Positions 1 through 7,521 of a stretch of DNA of 64,000 nt are shown here, in pieces. The stretch lies in assembly GCA_017466065.1 (NCBI GenBank), contig JAFTUV010000035.1, positions 12,150-76,149 of the forward strand, written 5' to 3'. Position numbers and translations under genes: made by a program. Under the pieces are notes generated by a model. The model had not been told where the DNA came from. It was given only the letters and a program-made list of their open reading frames with translations, and searched no databases. Origin of the DNA: Bacteroidaceae bacterium (lineage in GTDB: Bacteria > Bacteroidota > Bacteroidia > Bacteroidales > Bacteroidaceae). How positions within the stretch are numbered: position 1 is the stretch's first letter; the number at the start of each line of letters is the position of its first letter.

Positions 1-2
1 CT

Positions 3-1217
3 TTTGGGGTTATGGTCGACGGGCAGTATGGCGCGGCTATGCGCGACCTTGAAGTGCGCAGCGGCGACAGCCTTTATGTGTTTGTGAATGTGACCCCCGG
101 GCTGAATGGTACCGATGTTCCTCTCTTTCTCTCCGATAAATTGGTGTTTACTCTCGAAAGTGGGGTGCAACAGTCGATAGTGCTCGAAGCGCACAGCCGC
201 GATGCGGTGTTTATGAATGCTGTCACGGTGAATTCCGATTCGGTGATTAAGCGCGGACATTATGTCGTGTACGACAGTCTTGTGGTGGCTCCCGGCGTGC
301 AGCTCACTGTGGAGCCGGGCACTACGCTCTATTTTCACGATGATGTGCCTATGGTGGTGCGTGGAACCATTATGGCACGGGGTACAAAGAGTGCGCCGAT
401 AGTGCTGCGCGGCGACCGTACCGACAGAATTTTCTCCTATCTGCCTTATGACCGTTTGCCGGGACAGTGGGACGGGGTAGTGCTTGCTTCGTCGAGCAAT
501 GGCAATGTCTTTGAATATTGCGATATTCACAGTGCCAATTACGGAATTAAGATGGAGCCGGGTGATGATGCTGCCGTGCAGCGCCTCACGATGAATGCTT
601 CGCGTTTGCAGAATTTCTATGGCAACGCCTTGGAACTTGTCGATGCACAGGCCGATGTTACAAACTCGCTCATTGCAAATGCGGGTGGCAACTGTGTGAA
701 AGTGGTTGGCGGCAGGGTGAATTTCACGCACTGCACCATTGCCAATTTCTTTGTGTTCAAGGTGCGCGATGTTGCGCTCTCACTTTATAATTATAATGGT
801 GCCGAGGATGCTCCCCTCTATGGCGCGAATTTTGTGAATTGCATAATCACGGGCTCGCGAGAGGATGAGGTTATGGGCTATTTCCTGCCCGAGGAAAAGG
901 CTGTTCCCGGCAGTGAGAATATTCGTTTCGAGAACTCTCTCCTTAATACTGTTGTGCCCGAGGACGACGAGCGTTTCGTGAATGTTGTTGTCGATGCGGT
1001 TGCTGCGCCTCCTTTCGCCAATGCGCATTTTGCCGTGATAAATCACGATGTTTATTACTACGATTTTCATCTGTCGGAAATATCAACAGCGCGTGCTATG
1101 GGTAATGAATCTTTTGTGGCCGATGATGTGTTGAGTGTCGATATTGACGGCGTGTCGCGCGAGCCCGGTTCGGTGGATGCGGGTTGTTTCCAGTATGTGG
1201 CTCCTGCAACGGAGTAG
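3..1217 (+). CDS. Right-handed parallel beta-helix protein, 5' end cut by window edge
   Basis: The reading frame is open to the left edge, so the true start lies upstream; the first internal ATG is at 12. The visible part holds repeated short beta-strand turns typical of pectate-lyase-like parallel beta-helices: a stretch on expected positions of a fold start (VAPGVQLTVEPGT), then repeated N-x-L/N-x-I turns between residues about 100 and 330. In Bacteroidota such proteins are usually exported lipoproteins with unknown ligands, but the signal region is not visible here. There is no catalytic motif I can identify. It ends with a hairpin just downstream. The fold is fairly secure; the function is unknown. 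Confidence 0.75.
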   Translation, partial: FGVMVDGQYGAAMRDLEVRSGDSLYVFVNVTPGLNGTDVPLFLSDKLVFTLESGVQQSIVLEAHSRDAVFMNAVTVNSDSVIKRGHYVVYDSLVVAPGVQLTVEPGTTLYFHDDVPMVVRGTIMARGTKSAPIVLRGDRTDRIFSYLPYDRLPGQWDGVVLASSSNGNVFEYCDIHSANYGIKMEPGDDAAVQRLTMNASRLQNFYGNALELVDAQADVTNSLIANAGGNCVKVVGGRVNFTHCTIANFFVFKVRDVALSLYNYNGAEDAPLYGANFVNCIITGSREDEVMGYFLPEEKAVPGSENIRFENSLLNTVVPEDDERFVNVVVDAVAAPPFANAHFAVINHDVYYYDFHLSEISTARAMGNESFVADDVLSVDIDGVSREPGSVDAGCFQYVAPATE

Positions 1218-1236
1218 TGTAATTCTGTATTCTTAT

Positions 1237-1277
1237 AAGAACGCCCTTCTTTTTATTATTATAAGGAGGGCGTTCTT
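1237..1277 (+). terminator. Terminator hairpin after the beta-helix gene
   Basis: Arms AAGAACGCCCT (1237-1247) and AGGGCGTTCTT (1267-1277) pair perfectly over 11 bp. There is no clean T-run on the + strand after the stem, so it may act as an RNA 3' end rather than a classical intrinsic terminator. Confidence 0.6.
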
Positions 1278-1526
1278 GCGTGTATGGGTGTGCTGAAATA
1301 AAAAAAAGGATTTTATGTAGGATGTTTTAAAAAAATGTATAATTTTGTGAAAAGGAAATTATATAGGCAGTGGATTCTGCTGAGGTTCTTGCTACTGTCG
1401 GTATTCGTGTTAATGTCGTGAGTTTTAGGATGTAACAAAAAAGTGTCTTGTTGCTTTTCGAAAATAAACAACCTTAATGGAATTATTTACTGAGCCTCTT
1501 TTTTGTTTTATTAAAATCTTACACTT
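1278..1526 (+). promoter_or_regulatory. Gene-free leader region; candidate -7 box at 1340-1347
   Basis: No coding frame is convincing here. TAATTTTG at 1340-1347 matches the Bacteroidota -7 consensus TAnnTTTG and would give a leader of about 170 nt for the gene starting at 1527. I do not see a good -33 TTTG partner, so this is tentative. Confidence 0.3.
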
Positions 1527-2087
1527 ATGAAAAAGATGGTATTTTTGTTGGTAGCAATGTTGGCTATGACATCGACAGTATTGGCACAGGAAATAACATT
1601 GGATGGTTCTTGGGCAATGCTTAAAGAGAAGGGGACTTATATGTTGTGGGTTGTTTACAACGATATGAAAATCGGCGATAAGTCTGTTGAGGAGTTTTTA
1701 AAGACACAGGATGAAAAATTTGTTAATGATTGGAATAATGAGGTTGTTCCTCAATCGATGCAATATGCACTGCTGATTCCTAACTATGCCAACAAAAAAT
1801 TTACTGTCGACCAGTATAATCCGCAATATAAGTTTGTATTGAAATTAAATACTCTTGACCTTGGATTTGGCGGTGGAGCTTTTATTCCTTTTGCAGGAGC
1901 AAAAGCCGGTGGTGCCGAAATTTCGGGTGAGTTGCAGGTGTTTAGTGCGAAGGATGAATTGTTGGGTACAATGACCTTTAAAGAGGTAAAAGGCGTTTCT
2001 GTAATGACCGATGCGCAACGTTGGGGTATGAGCTATTATGAACTTGGTAACAGATTGAAGAAGGCTGTGAAGAAATATAAAGAATAA
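1527..2087 (+). CDS. Secreted protein of unknown function, 186 aa
   Basis: A signal peptide covers the first about 20 residues (KK, hydrophobic core, cleavage near VLAQ). The mature protein contains a glycine-rich stretch near residue 113 (LGFGGGAF) and a basic C-terminus. It has no lipobox and no catalytic motif I recognise. The start codon has an A-rich upstream region without Shine-Dalgarno, as usual in this phylum. A strong terminator follows directly, so it is probably monocistronic. It looks like one of the small exported proteins common in Bacteroidales. Function unknown. Confidence 0.8.
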   Translation: MKKMVFLLVAMLAMTSTVLAQEITLDGSWAMLKEKGTYMLWVVYNDMKIGDKSVEEFLKTQDEKFVNDWNNEVVPQSMQYALLIPNYANKKFTVDQYNPQYKFVLKLNTLDLGFGGGAFIPFAGAKAGGAEISGELQVFSAKDELLGTMTFKEVKGVSVMTDAQRWGMSYYELGNRLKKAVKKYKE

Positions 2088-2106
2088 TTTGTGAACAGAT
2101 ATTTTT

Positions 2107-2134
2107 ACGAGGCTGCCGGGCAGCCTCGTTTTTT
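2107..2134. terminator. Strong intrinsic terminator between convergent genes
   Basis: A perfect GC-rich hairpin (ACGAGGCTGCC and its complement, 2107-2129) is followed by six Ts. It lies between the 1527 gene and the convergent rlmH and could serve the + strand gene; an A-rich run on the left side makes bidirectional use possible. Confidence 0.85.
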
Positions 2135-2163
2135 ATATCCTTGAATGAGATGTAGCAATGTTG

Positions 2164-2637
2164 CTATTCGTGATGATAGGGCAGATGGTTGATGATGGTG
2201 TAGGCACGGTAGAGTTGCTCGATGAAAAGGAGACGTATCATCTGGTGCGAGAAGGTCATTTTGGAGAGTGAGAGTTTTTCGTGTGCAGCGTCGTACACTT
2301 TTTGTGCAAAGCCGTAGGGGCCGCCCACAATAAATACCAATCGCTTTGTGGAGATATTCTGTTTGTGCTCTATCCACGCGGCAAATTCGGTGGAGCGGTA
2401 CTCCTTGCCACCCTCGTCGAGCAGCACCACGCGGTCGCCCGGTTGCAGGGCTTTGAGTATGAGCTCGCCCTCTTGTTCCTTCTGCTGTGCTTCGCTCAAT
2501 TTGCGGGCGTTTTTCAGCTCGGGGATAACTTCTGTGTCGAATTGTGCAAAGTGGTTCACGCGACCGGTGTAGTCTTTTATGCCGGCGATTATGTTGGTGT
2601 CGATGGTGCGGCCCACCACCAAGAGTGTTATTTTCAT
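2164..2637 (-). CDS. rlmH: 23S rRNA (pseudouridine1915-N3)-methyltransferase RlmH
   Basis: RlmH is a SPOUT-class enzyme that methylates pseudouridine 1915 of 23S rRNA in the assembled ribosome, using S-adenosylmethionine. The 157-residue length is standard. The SAM-binding knot shows as IVGGPYG (residues 103-109), followed by the LSLSKMTFSHQ segment and the family C-terminus ending in YHHE. The start ATG at 2637 is preceded by a good promoter. It is divergent from nadC, with 137 bp between the two start codons. Confidence 0.97.
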   Translation of the reverse strand: MKITLLVVGRTIDTNIIAGIKDYTGRVNHFAQFDTEVIPELKNARKLSEAQQKEQEGELILKALQPGDRVVLLDEGGKEYRSTEFAAWIEHKQNISTKRLVFIVGGPYGFAQKVYDAAHEKLSLSKMTFSHQMIRLLFIEQLYRAYTIINHLPYHHE

Positions 2638-2657
2638 TTTATATATTTTTTATGTCG

Positions 2658-2688
2658 CGAAGATAGGAAGTTTTTGTGTAATCGCAAA
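2658..2688 (-). promoter_or_regulatory. Promoter of rlmH
   Basis: On the minus strand, TTTG (2688-2685) is separated by exactly 19 nt from TATCTTCG (2665-2658). This fits the Bacteroidota TTTG-N19-21-TAnnTTTG pattern with one change in the -7 box. Confidence 0.6.
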
Positions 2689-2701
2689 AATGGCTCTACT
2701 G

Positions 2702-2736
2702 TTTGCTGTAATTGCGGGATTTTTTCTCTATCTTCG
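2702..2736 (+). promoter_or_regulatory. Candidate promoter of nadC
   Basis: TATCTTCG at 2729-2736 is the same -7 variant as in the rlmH promoter, with TTTG at 2702-2705. The 23-nt spacing is slightly long, so the -33 assignment is uncertain. Confidence 0.4.
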
Positions 2737-2774
2737 CGAAAAATACTTTTTGGAGATTTAAATAGTTTCTTATT

Positions 2775-3626
2775 ATGGACATTAAAGAAGAACTTATCGA
2801 TAGGCTCATCGACCTGTCGTTTGCCGAGGATATTGGCGATGGTGACCACACAACGCTCTCTTCAATCCCTGCCGATGCAATGGGAAAGAATATGTTGCTC
2901 ATTAAAGAGGATGGCGTGCTTGCCGGTGTGGAAATGGCGAAACGTATTTTTGCCCGTTTCGACAAAGAGTTGCAGGTGGAGGTTCTCATAGAGGATGGTG
3001 CCGAGGTTAAGAAGGGCGATATTGCAATGTATGTGACAGGCAGTGTGCGCTCGTTGTTGCAGACGGAGCGATTGATGCTTAATGTGATGCAGCGTATGAG
3101 CGGTATTGCCACAATGACACGCAAATATGTGCGCCGTTTGGAGGGCACCAACACCCGCGTGCTCGATACCCGCAAGACTACTCCCGGAATGCGCATTATG
3201 GAGAAGGAGGCTGTGCGCATCGGTGGTGGCGTTAACCACCGCATAGGCTTGTTCGATATGATTCTGTTGAAGGATAACCACGTCGATTTTGCAGGGGGCA
3301 TAACTGCTGCCATTACCCGTGCGCAGGAGTATTGCAAGGCTAATGGCAAAGACCTTAAAATAGAGATAGAGGTCCGTAATTTCGACGAATTGCAGGAGGT
3401 GCTCGACCTTGGCGGCGTGCAGCGCATTATGTTCGATAATTTCGACACCGAGAAAACCCGTAAGGCTGTGGAGATGGTTGCCGGACGCTATGAAACGGAG
3501 TCGTCGGGTGGAATTACCTTCGATACTTTGCGCGACTATGCTCTTTGTGGCGTGGATTATATTTCGGTAGGTGCCCTCACACATTCGGTTAAGGGGCTTG
3601 ATATGAGCTTTAAAGCTGTTAAGTGA
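2775..3626 (+). CDS. nadC: Nicotinate-nucleotide diphosphorylase (quinolinate phosphoribosyltransferase)
   Basis: NadC converts quinolinate and PRPP to nicotinate mononucleotide, CO2 and PPi in de novo NAD synthesis in the cytoplasm. Family signatures are all present in 283 residues: FAEDIGDGDHTT (17-27), the TERLMLN helix (97-103), DTRKTTPGMR (131-140), LLKDNHV (164-170), a later MFDNF phosphate-binding strand, and SVGALTHS near the C-terminus. No nadA or nadB is in the window. It is divergent from rlmH. Confidence 0.97.
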   Translation: MDIKEELIDRLIDLSFAEDIGDGDHTTLSSIPADAMGKNMLLIKEDGVLAGVEMAKRIFARFDKELQVEVLIEDGAEVKKGDIAMYVTGSVRSLLQTERLMLNVMQRMSGIATMTRKYVRRLEGTNTRVLDTRKTTPGMRIMEKEAVRIGGGVNHRIGLFDMILLKDNHVDFAGGITAAITRAQEYCKANGKDLKIEIEVRNFDELQEVLDLGGVQRIMFDNFDTEKTRKAVEMVAGRYETESSGGITFDTLRDYALCGVDYISVGALTHSVKGLDMSFKAVK

Positions 3627-3716
3627 CCTTTTTATTGATTTTTCGACGCAGTTGGCCGATTATAGTTCCTTGTGTGAACAAAAAGGTGTAACTTGTTGTC
3701 GAAAAACGCATACACA

Positions 3717-4943
3717 ATGAAAATAAGCAGGAGAACGACCGAGTATCTTATTTACTTCCTTTTTTGGGGAGCACTTATTCTTTCTCCTTTCTGGGGCATA
3801 AATCTCAAAGCTCCGCTTGAAACTGTCGATTGGGACCAGATTTTTAAATTCTGGGCCTATCTTTCTCCTGCTTTAATTCTCTTCTTTATAAATAACAACT
3901 TGCTAATGCCGTTCCTCCTTTATAAAAAAGGAGGGCTGCATTACTTGTTGCATTTGATATGCATAATGGCGTTGGTTTATTTCGGGTCGGTGTTTGTAGC
4001 CTCTACGGTGGGCCGGGAGAGCAATTCCCCGCCTCACAGGGAGATGCGTCACAAGCCGAAGGATGGCAGAATGCGTAAAGGCCCTGCAATGGAGGTGTAT
4101 GCCAAATATTATAATGTGCAAGCAACCGTGCACGACTTTTTCTCCGATAACTACTCCTATCAGATTAAAAAGCACAGGCCGCCAAAGGATAAGGTGAAGG
4201 CTTTGCCATACGCACTTGTACACCCCGACAGTGTGCAGATACTGATTATTGTGTTCACGCTTATTTTCAATATCTGCGTGCGACTCTTCTTCCTCACATT
4301 GCGCAGCGACGAGCATTTGAAGGAACTTGAAAAGCAGAAGTTGCGCACCGAGCTTAATTTCCTGAAATACCAGATTAATCCTCATTTCTTTATGAACACG
4401 TTGAATAATATTCACGCGCTCATAGACATTGACAAGGATAAGGCGCAAGAGTCGCTGATAGGGCTTTCGAAAATGATGAGGCACGTCCTCTACGAGGCAT
4501 CGGCATCGTTTGTGAACCTATCGAAAGAGATTGAGTTCTTGAACAGTTATGTGGAGCTTATGCGTCTGCGTTACACAAAAGCATTGAAGGTTGAGTGCTC
4601 CTTCCCCGAACAGTGCGAGGAGTATTTTGTGCCATCGTTGTTGTTCGTGTCGTTCGTGGAGAATGCTTTTAAACACGGAGTGGCCTATAATGGAAAATCG
4701 GATATTAAGATAGATATGAGTGTGAACGACGGCCTCATAAGGTTCTCTTGCTCGAACAGCTGTGTGGCAGGCAAGAAGAGCGATGAAAAAAAATCCTATT
4801 CGGGAATAGGGATAGACAATGTGAGGAAAAGGCTTTCGTTGATATATGGCGAGGATTATAGTTTGGAAATAAAAAGAGATAAGAAGATATTTTGTGTAAC
4901 GCTGAAAATCCCGGTGCAAAATGATAAGATGTATATTAGTTGA
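3717..4943 (+). CDS. LytS/YehU-type membrane sensor histidine kinase
   Basis: The kinase has four predicted membrane segments (about residues 9-28, 43-67, 74-97 and 172-195). These are followed by a His_kinase domain with the phospho-acceptor in QINPHFFMN (His at about 223), an N-box ENAFKHG, and a GIGIDNVRKRL glycine box. A loop rich in His, Pro and basic residues lies between membrane segments 3 and 4 and may be the sensory part. I prefer the ATG at 3717 over the in-frame ATG at 3693, because it starts with the basic residues that precede the first membrane helix. It overlaps the next gene by 23 nt, so the pair is translationally coupled. The signal is unknown. Confidence 0.93.
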   Translation: MKISRRTTEYLIYFLFWGALILSPFWGINLKAPLETVDWDQIFKFWAYLSPALILFFINNNLLMPFLLYKKGGLHYLLHLICIMALVYFGSVFVASTVGRESNSPPHREMRHKPKDGRMRKGPAMEVYAKYYNVQATVHDFFSDNYSYQIKKHRPPKDKVKALPYALVHPDSVQILIIVFTLIFNICVRLFFLTLRSDEHLKELEKQKLRTELNFLKYQINPHFFMNTLNNIHALIDIDKDKAQESLIGLSKMMRHVLYEASASFVNLSKEIEFLNSYVELMRLRYTKALKVECSFPEQCEEYFVPSLLFVSFVENAFKHGVAYNGKSDIKIDMSVNDGLIRFSCSNSCVAGKKSDEKKSYSGIGIDNVRKRLSLIYGEDYSLEIKRDKKIFCVTLKIPVQNDKMYIS

Positions 4944-5661
4944 CGATGAACCTCTTGCTCTTGTGCAGCTGCAAAAGTATGTCGAGAGGGTGCCTTTCTT
5001 GGAATGTGTGAAGGCTTGCTCTTGTGCAACCGAAGCCATCGAGGCTTTGTCGAATGAAGAGGTCGATGCAATGTTCGTGGATATAAATATGCCCGACATA
5101 AACGGCCTTCAACTTGTGGGCTCATTGTCCAATCCGCCGATGGTGGTGTTCACCACTGCCTATTCGGAATATGCGATAGAGGGTTTCAGGCTCGATGCGG
5201 TCGATTATCTTCTTAAACCTTTTTCGTTCGAGAGCTTTATGAAGGCTGTGAACAAGGTGCACGAGCTCTACGCGTTGCGCCACAGGGCTCAGCAGGGATA
5301 TACCGAGGAGGGCACGGTGACGGACGATTGTCTTTTTGTGAAGTCGGATTATCGCATTCTGCGCATCCCCATTGCCGACATAAAGTACATTGAGAGTATG
5401 AGCGAGTATGTGAGAATTTATGTCGAGGGATATACAAAACCCATAATATCACTCATCAGTATGAAGAAGATTGAGGAGTATCTGCCCTCGGCCTCGTTTA
5501 TGCGTGTGCACCGTTCCTATATTGTGAACTTGAAAAAAATTATGGAGGTGTCGAGAATGCGCATTGTCTATAATGGCGATATTTTTGTTCCCATAGGAGA
5601 TATGTATAAGGATAGGTTCTTTGAATATATCGACAGTCGTTTTGTGGGCAAGAATAGTTGA
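4921..5661 (+). CDS. LytTR-family response regulator
   Basis: The receiver domain has the acidic pair DDE (8-10) and phospho-acceptor Asp at about 54 (FVDINMPD). A LytTR DNA-binding domain (about 135-240) ends in the characteristic MRVHRSYIVNL. The gene overlaps the upstream kinase by 23 nt, so the two form a cognate two-component pair. Such pairs in Bacteroidota often control neighbouring or unlinked surface functions; no target is evident here. Confidence 0.95.
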   Translation: MIRCILVDDEPLALVQLQKYVERVPFLECVKACSCATEAIEALSNEEVDAMFVDINMPDINGLQLVGSLSNPPMVVFTTAYSEYAIEGFRLDAVDYLLKPFSFESFMKAVNKVHELYALRHRAQQGYTEEGTVTDDCLFVKSDYRILRIPIADIKYIESMSEYVRIYVEGYTKPIISLISMKKIEEYLPSASFMRVHRSYIVNLKKIMEVSRMRIVYNGDIFVPIGDMYKDRFFEYIDSRFVGKNS

Positions 5662-5758
5662 TTGTTCCCGGCTTTTTTATAGCTTTGCGATGCAGTGAAC
5701 CATAATGGATGGTTCTTTGTTGAATGTTCGGTTGAAAAATAAGAAACGAATGGAGCTT

Positions 5759-6226
5759 ATGAAGCACGAGGATTTTATGCGTCGAGCCATAGAACTTGCT
5801 GTGGAGAATGTGAAGAATGGAGGCGGCCCTTTCGGTGCCGTCGTAGTGCGTAACGGCGAGATTGTTGCCACCGGTGTAAACAGGGTTACGGCCAATAACG
5901 ACCCTACGGCACACGCCGAAGTGTCGGCCATAAGGGCTGCTTGCACAAGGCTCGGGACCTTCGATTTAAGCGGCTGTGTCATATATACATCGTGTGAGCC
6001 TTGCCCTATGTGCTTGGGTGCCATTTATTGGGCGCATTTGGATAAGATATATTATGGAGCCAATCAGCACGATGCGGCTGCAATTAATTTTGACGATTCT
6101 TTTATTTATCGCGAATTGGAACTTAAACCTGCCGACAGGAAAAAGGCGATGCTGAATTTGTTGCACGATGAGGCTCTTGCTCCCTTTAATCTGTGGCGCG
6201 ATAAGGAGGATAAGATAGAATATTAG
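5759..6226 (+). CDS. guaD: Guanine deaminase-like nucleoside deaminase
   Basis: This is a zinc cytidine-deaminase-fold enzyme. It has HAE (His at about 52, catalytic Glu 54) and PCPMC (Cys at about 82 and 85). The stretch after the zinc site (GAIYWAHLDKIYYGA, then DAAAINFDDSFIY) matches Bacillus-type guanine deaminase better than tRNA deaminase TadA. The expected reaction is guanine to xanthine in purine salvage. The start at 5759 gives the usual N-terminus (MKHEDFMRRA); in-frame ATGs at 5750 and 5705 cannot be excluded. A strong hairpin follows. Confidence 0.85.
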   Translation: MKHEDFMRRAIELAVENVKNGGGPFGAVVVRNGEIVATGVNRVTANNDPTAHAEVSAIRAACTRLGTFDLSGCVIYTSCEPCPMCLGAIYWAHLDKIYYGANQHDAAAINFDDSFIYRELELKPADRKKAMLNLLHDEALAPFNLWRDKEDKIEY

Positions 6227-6227
6227 T

Positions 6228-6261
6228 AAAATAGCCAAAGGCATTTGCCTTTGGCTATTTT
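6228..6261 (+). terminator. Terminator after the deaminase gene
   Basis: A perfect 16-bp stem (AAAATAGCCAAAGGCA, loop TT, complement) ends in TTTT. The A-tract on the left would allow termination from the other direction too. Confidence 0.8.
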
Positions 6262-6367
6262 GGTGATTATATACAATGTTACACTTGTTTGTCATTTCGA
6301 TGGAGCGGAGCGACGAGAAATCTGGATATCAGCATTGTTGAGATTTCTCACATTTGTTCGAAATGAC
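6262..6367. repeat. Palindromic intergenic repeat, copy 1
   Basis: The outer arms GTCATTTCGA (6291-6300) and TCGAAATGAC (6358-6367) are perfect inverted repeats. Inner arms GAGAAATCT and AGATTTCTC are nested inside. The whole block from 6262 recurs almost identically at 63862-64000, where an extra stretch sits before the right arm. It is a MITE/REP-like element of a type common in Bacteroidota intergenic regions. It has no coding capacity. Confidence 0.85.
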
Positions 6368-6415
6368 AGTTTCTTATCAGTTTTTCTATTGGTGTAAAAT
6401 TATATATAATTGCCG

Positions 6416-6775
6416 CTATTTTAATGTCTTGAAGTGTAGAATGTGAATGGTTATTCCTGTGGCAAGCAATATGAAAAACAACCGCAACCACAAATTCTCG
6501 GCAATGCCGAAAGTGCAATAGAGAAGGGTTGCCCACACAAGGCTCACCGAAACTATTTTCACCCTTAGCGGAATAGCTTTGTTCTCACGGAAATTGCGTA
6601 TATATGGGCCTAAATGGGGGTGAGCCAACAGCCAATCGTATAGTTCCTTGGAACTGCGGAAGTAGAGTGCTGCCGATAGCAGAAGGAAAGGAGTGGTTGG
6701 TAATAAAGGCAGGAAAATACCTATTATGCCAAGCAGTAACGAGAATGTTCCTAAAAATATCAGCAGGTATTTCAT
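6416..6775 (-). CDS. DUF454 (YbaN-like) inner-membrane protein
   Basis: The protein has 119 residues. An N-terminal membrane hairpin contains the family signature GIIGIFLPLLPTTPFLLL (about 16-33). The central loop has the YDWLLAHPHLGPYIRNF motif, and two more C-terminal membrane helices follow. The DUF454 family is widespread and uncharacterised. It is monocistronic. Confidence 0.9.
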   Translation of the reverse strand: MKYLLIFLGTFSLLLGIIGIFLPLLPTTPFLLLSAALYFRSSKELYDWLLAHPHLGPYIRNFRENKAIPLRVKIVSVSLVWATLLYCTFGIAENLWLRLFFILLATGITIHILHFKTLK

Positions 6776-6964
6776 AAAGGGGTTACAGTTATTCTATCTT
6801 CTTAAATTGGCTGCGAAGTTATGAATTTTATTTATATAAAAAGGGAAAAACCGCTTTATTGGTTTAAAAAAGGTGCTATTTTTTTTATTTATTCAAAAAT
6901 GTGTTGTACATTGCAAATGTTTAGAAAAACACACACTTATAATTAACCATTAAAAAATACGAGT

Positions 6965-7456
6965 ATGAAACGATTGATGCTGCTTGCACTATTTGCTTTT
7001 ATGGCAGGTGCTCTTTATGTGTCGGCCCAACAGAAGGTTGATAAGGATATTTATGGTTTGTGGCAGTATGCCGAGGAACGTGTGGCACCCGACGGTTCGG
7101 TGCAATATATAGGTAAGCCTATATTTAAAAGCATCAATCAGGATAACACATATTTTGCAATGGTGAGCATTACTCTCGATGTTGCCGGTAGCGAGAAGGA
7201 GAAACCCTATTCTATTACCGAAACATATATAACACAGAGCGGCGAGATTGAATTCTCTTCTCCCGGTTCCTATATGGAGTATATTGGGGAGCATTATACC
7301 AACCCCGGGCTCACTAATACTATTACCAGTATGAAGTATGAGTTTAAGGACGATGCAAAAAATGTGATGTATATAGAGTATCTCACTGCAAACAACAACG
7401 ATACTTGGTTCGGAGAGACTTGGATAAAGGTTCAGCCGTTCGGAACAAAGAAATAG
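6965..7456 (+). CDS. Secreted lipocalin-like protein (DUF4488-like), 163 aa
   Basis: A signal peptide ends near residue 21 (VSAQQ). It is followed by the GLWQY opening strand typical of small Bacteroidales lipocalin-like proteins, then alternating beta-strands to a final TWIKVQPFG strand. No lipobox is present. The ligand and role are unknown. A hairpin shared with the convergent phage terminase gene follows. Confidence 0.7.
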   Translation: MKRLMLLALFAFMAGALYVSAQQKVDKDIYGLWQYAEERVAPDGSVQYIGKPIFKSINQDNTYFAMVSITLDVAGSEKEKPYSITETYITQSGEIEFSSPGSYMEYIGEHYTNPGLTNTITSMKYEFKDDAKNVMYIEYLTANNNDTWFGETWIKVQPFGTKK

Positions 7457-7487
7457 TTGTTGTTAAAAACAATCTGTCTATAATAAA

Positions 7488-7515
7488 TAAAGCAGCCTGA
7501 GTTGATGGGCTGCTT
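7488..7515. terminator. Bidirectional terminator at the left border of phage-like cluster 1
   Basis: Arms AAGCAGCC (7490-7497) and GGCTGCTT (7508-7515) pair, with A/T-rich flanks on both sides. It sits between convergent genes and marks the edge between chromosome and phage-like genes. Confidence 0.65.
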
Positions 7516-7521
7516 CATTTA

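Noticed and set aside
5759..6226. tRNA adenosine deaminase TadA
   Set aside because: The residues after the zinc site (DDSFIY, YYGA) match guanine deaminase better than TadA.
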